Source: Atrichornis clamosus
Taxonomy: Eukaryota; Chordata; Aves; Passeriformes; Menuridae
Assembly (NCBI GenBank): GCA_013400975.1
Contig: WBMZ01014156.1
Coordinates: forward strand, 1 to 64,000
Length of the DNA: 64,000 nucleotides
Direction of reading: 5' to 3'
Part shown: positions 62,791 to 64,000 of the stretch, in pieces
Position numbering within the stretch: the first letter of the stretch is position 1
Layout of the letters: the number at the start of each line of letters is the position of its first letter
Program-made: the position numbers and the translations under genes
The notes under the pieces: model-generated
The model's input: only the letters and a program-made list of their open reading frames with translations
Told to the model about the DNA's origin: nothing
The model's database searches: none

Positions 62791-64000
62791 GACCTAGCCA
62801 GGACCCCAAGCTAAAACCACAACAAAGCCAAAAGCAATGGTTCAGGTTTAGAGAAGTTCAGCTTTTCACTTTTCTGCATCCTTGTCCATTCCTCTTGTTC
62901 TGCCCCTGATTTCTGGCGTGCCCACAGGAAGCTCACCCAGTGCTCTCCTGCTAACATCCTAATGCCAGTTCACTTGGCATATGCCCAGGAAGCTGCCTGT
63001 TCCATCAGGGTCAGTGGGTAGCTGCGAGAGCTGGCAGCTGAAGGCAAGCTGCTTCCTCCCGAGACGAATTCCCAGAGGCTTGAAACACGGCTTAGCATAG
63101 TCTGAAAGTTACACAAGACAGCCACAGGCTATGACATGCCCTAGAAAAGCCTGCCTGCAGTGATGTCTCTTGACAAGATAAGACCACTTAAAATTGTACC
63201 AATACCCAAAAGTTCACAGTGACAAGACTCACACGACAAGACACAGCAGATGTTAAGCACTTGTCCTTCAGGTGCCCATCAAGCACTCTGAGAAGTGCTG
63301 GTACCCCCAGGGCATTCCTGGTGGGGTTGGAAATAGGACATTGTTCTCACAGTCCAGCTCATCCTGTGGTTGTTGTTTTCCCCTCACTTATTGGGACAAA
63401 CATATGATGAAGGAAAATGTTTTTTGGTAGCTTAACTGGCAGCAGATATGCAATCAGCTTTGTGCTTTTCACAGTTAACTCTTCCCAGTAGGGAATGACT
63501 CTAGCTGGAAAGCACAGGAAGTCACCTGCTACACCCTGCTGATGCCATGTCACCGTTCTCAAAGTAGAAAGCTTGGTCCTTGTCTCTTCTTAGTCTTCAC
63601 TTGTCTGGCTGGCACCCACCCCTGTGTTGAAGGATAGCAGCTACTAGGACACAAACATGCCCGCAGGTGGGAGGTCCTGCTCAGCACAGCTGGGGCCGGA
63701 CCACTGTCGGCTGTACATTTCAGAGCACCCTGCTGCCAGTAAGACAGAGAAACCTCCAGAGAAAAAACAGAGCTTGTGGTGCCTACCAGTTGCCCGAAGG
63801 TGTTTGGCCAGGAGCACTGAACTGGCCACGGCTAAGTTCTGAGGAGGAGACCTCCAGGGTGTCTGGGAAAGGTCAGATGCTTCTTAGACTGTTGTTTAGT
63901 TTCCCTGTTTTCAATTTCCATATGCCTCATACAGCTAGAAAAGAAAGTTCTTGAGGAGATGCCAGGGCCCTAAGAGTCTCAGCCCAGCCCTTTTCTCAGG
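62791..64000. other. right end of window; no gene recognised
   Basis: Moderately GC-rich sequence with short overlapping open frames on both strands (for example 63644-63954) and no recognised family. In the mammalian order RCBTB1 would follow further right. No RCC1 repeats or BTB domain are seen here. Confidence 0.55.

Overview
The window looks like avian nuclear DNA. Introns are AT-rich, GT-AG introns separate small conserved exons, and the interspersed repeats are chicken-repeat-1 (CR1) LINE copies with the typical avian 3' end (repeated ATTCTATG-like octamers). The gene order KPNA3 then ARL11 matches the block on human 13q14. The species cannot be named from the sequence alone.

Positions 1 to about 360 are a CpG island at the 5' end of KPNA3 (importin alpha-4). 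The first coding exon, about 23 codons, is not in the window and must lie just upstream. Sixteen further coding exons on the + strand run from 18673 to 44422. They join without a frameshift into 498 codons; with the missing first exon this gives 521 residues, the length I recall for mammalian KPNA3. The 3' UTR runs to about 46.9 kb and carries several AATAAA signals. Introns 1 and 2 are large. Intron 1 holds two CR1 copies in opposite orientation and a 127-nt exon-like block of unknown origin at 14574-14700.

From 46.9 to 57.2 kb I see no gene. This gap holds a degraded CR1 piece, simple repeats, an 18-bp palindrome made of two CACGTG boxes and an imperfect hairpin. EBPL, which lies between KPNA3 and ARL11 in mammals, was not recognised. 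At 57835-58440 on the - strand is the intact single-exon coding region of ARL11, an Arf-like small GTPase of 201 residues, with a splice acceptor just upstream for a non-coding 5' exon. A spliced-looking open frame without a recognised family lies just beyond its 3' end (57212-57493).

The right end (58.5-64 kb) holds a 0.9-kb CR1 fragment on the - strand that still encodes the reverse-transcriptase FADD motif, AT and purine-rich tracts, and a frameshifted RhoGAP-domain relic at about 62.5-62.8 kb.

KPNA3 carries cargo with classical nuclear localisation signals to importin beta. ARL11 is a membrane-linked GTPase. They are neighbours by ancestry, not by pathway: the KPNA4-ARL14 pair on human 3q25 is the sister block. 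No operon, CRISPR array, tRNA, rRNA or previously undescribed multi-gene system was found.
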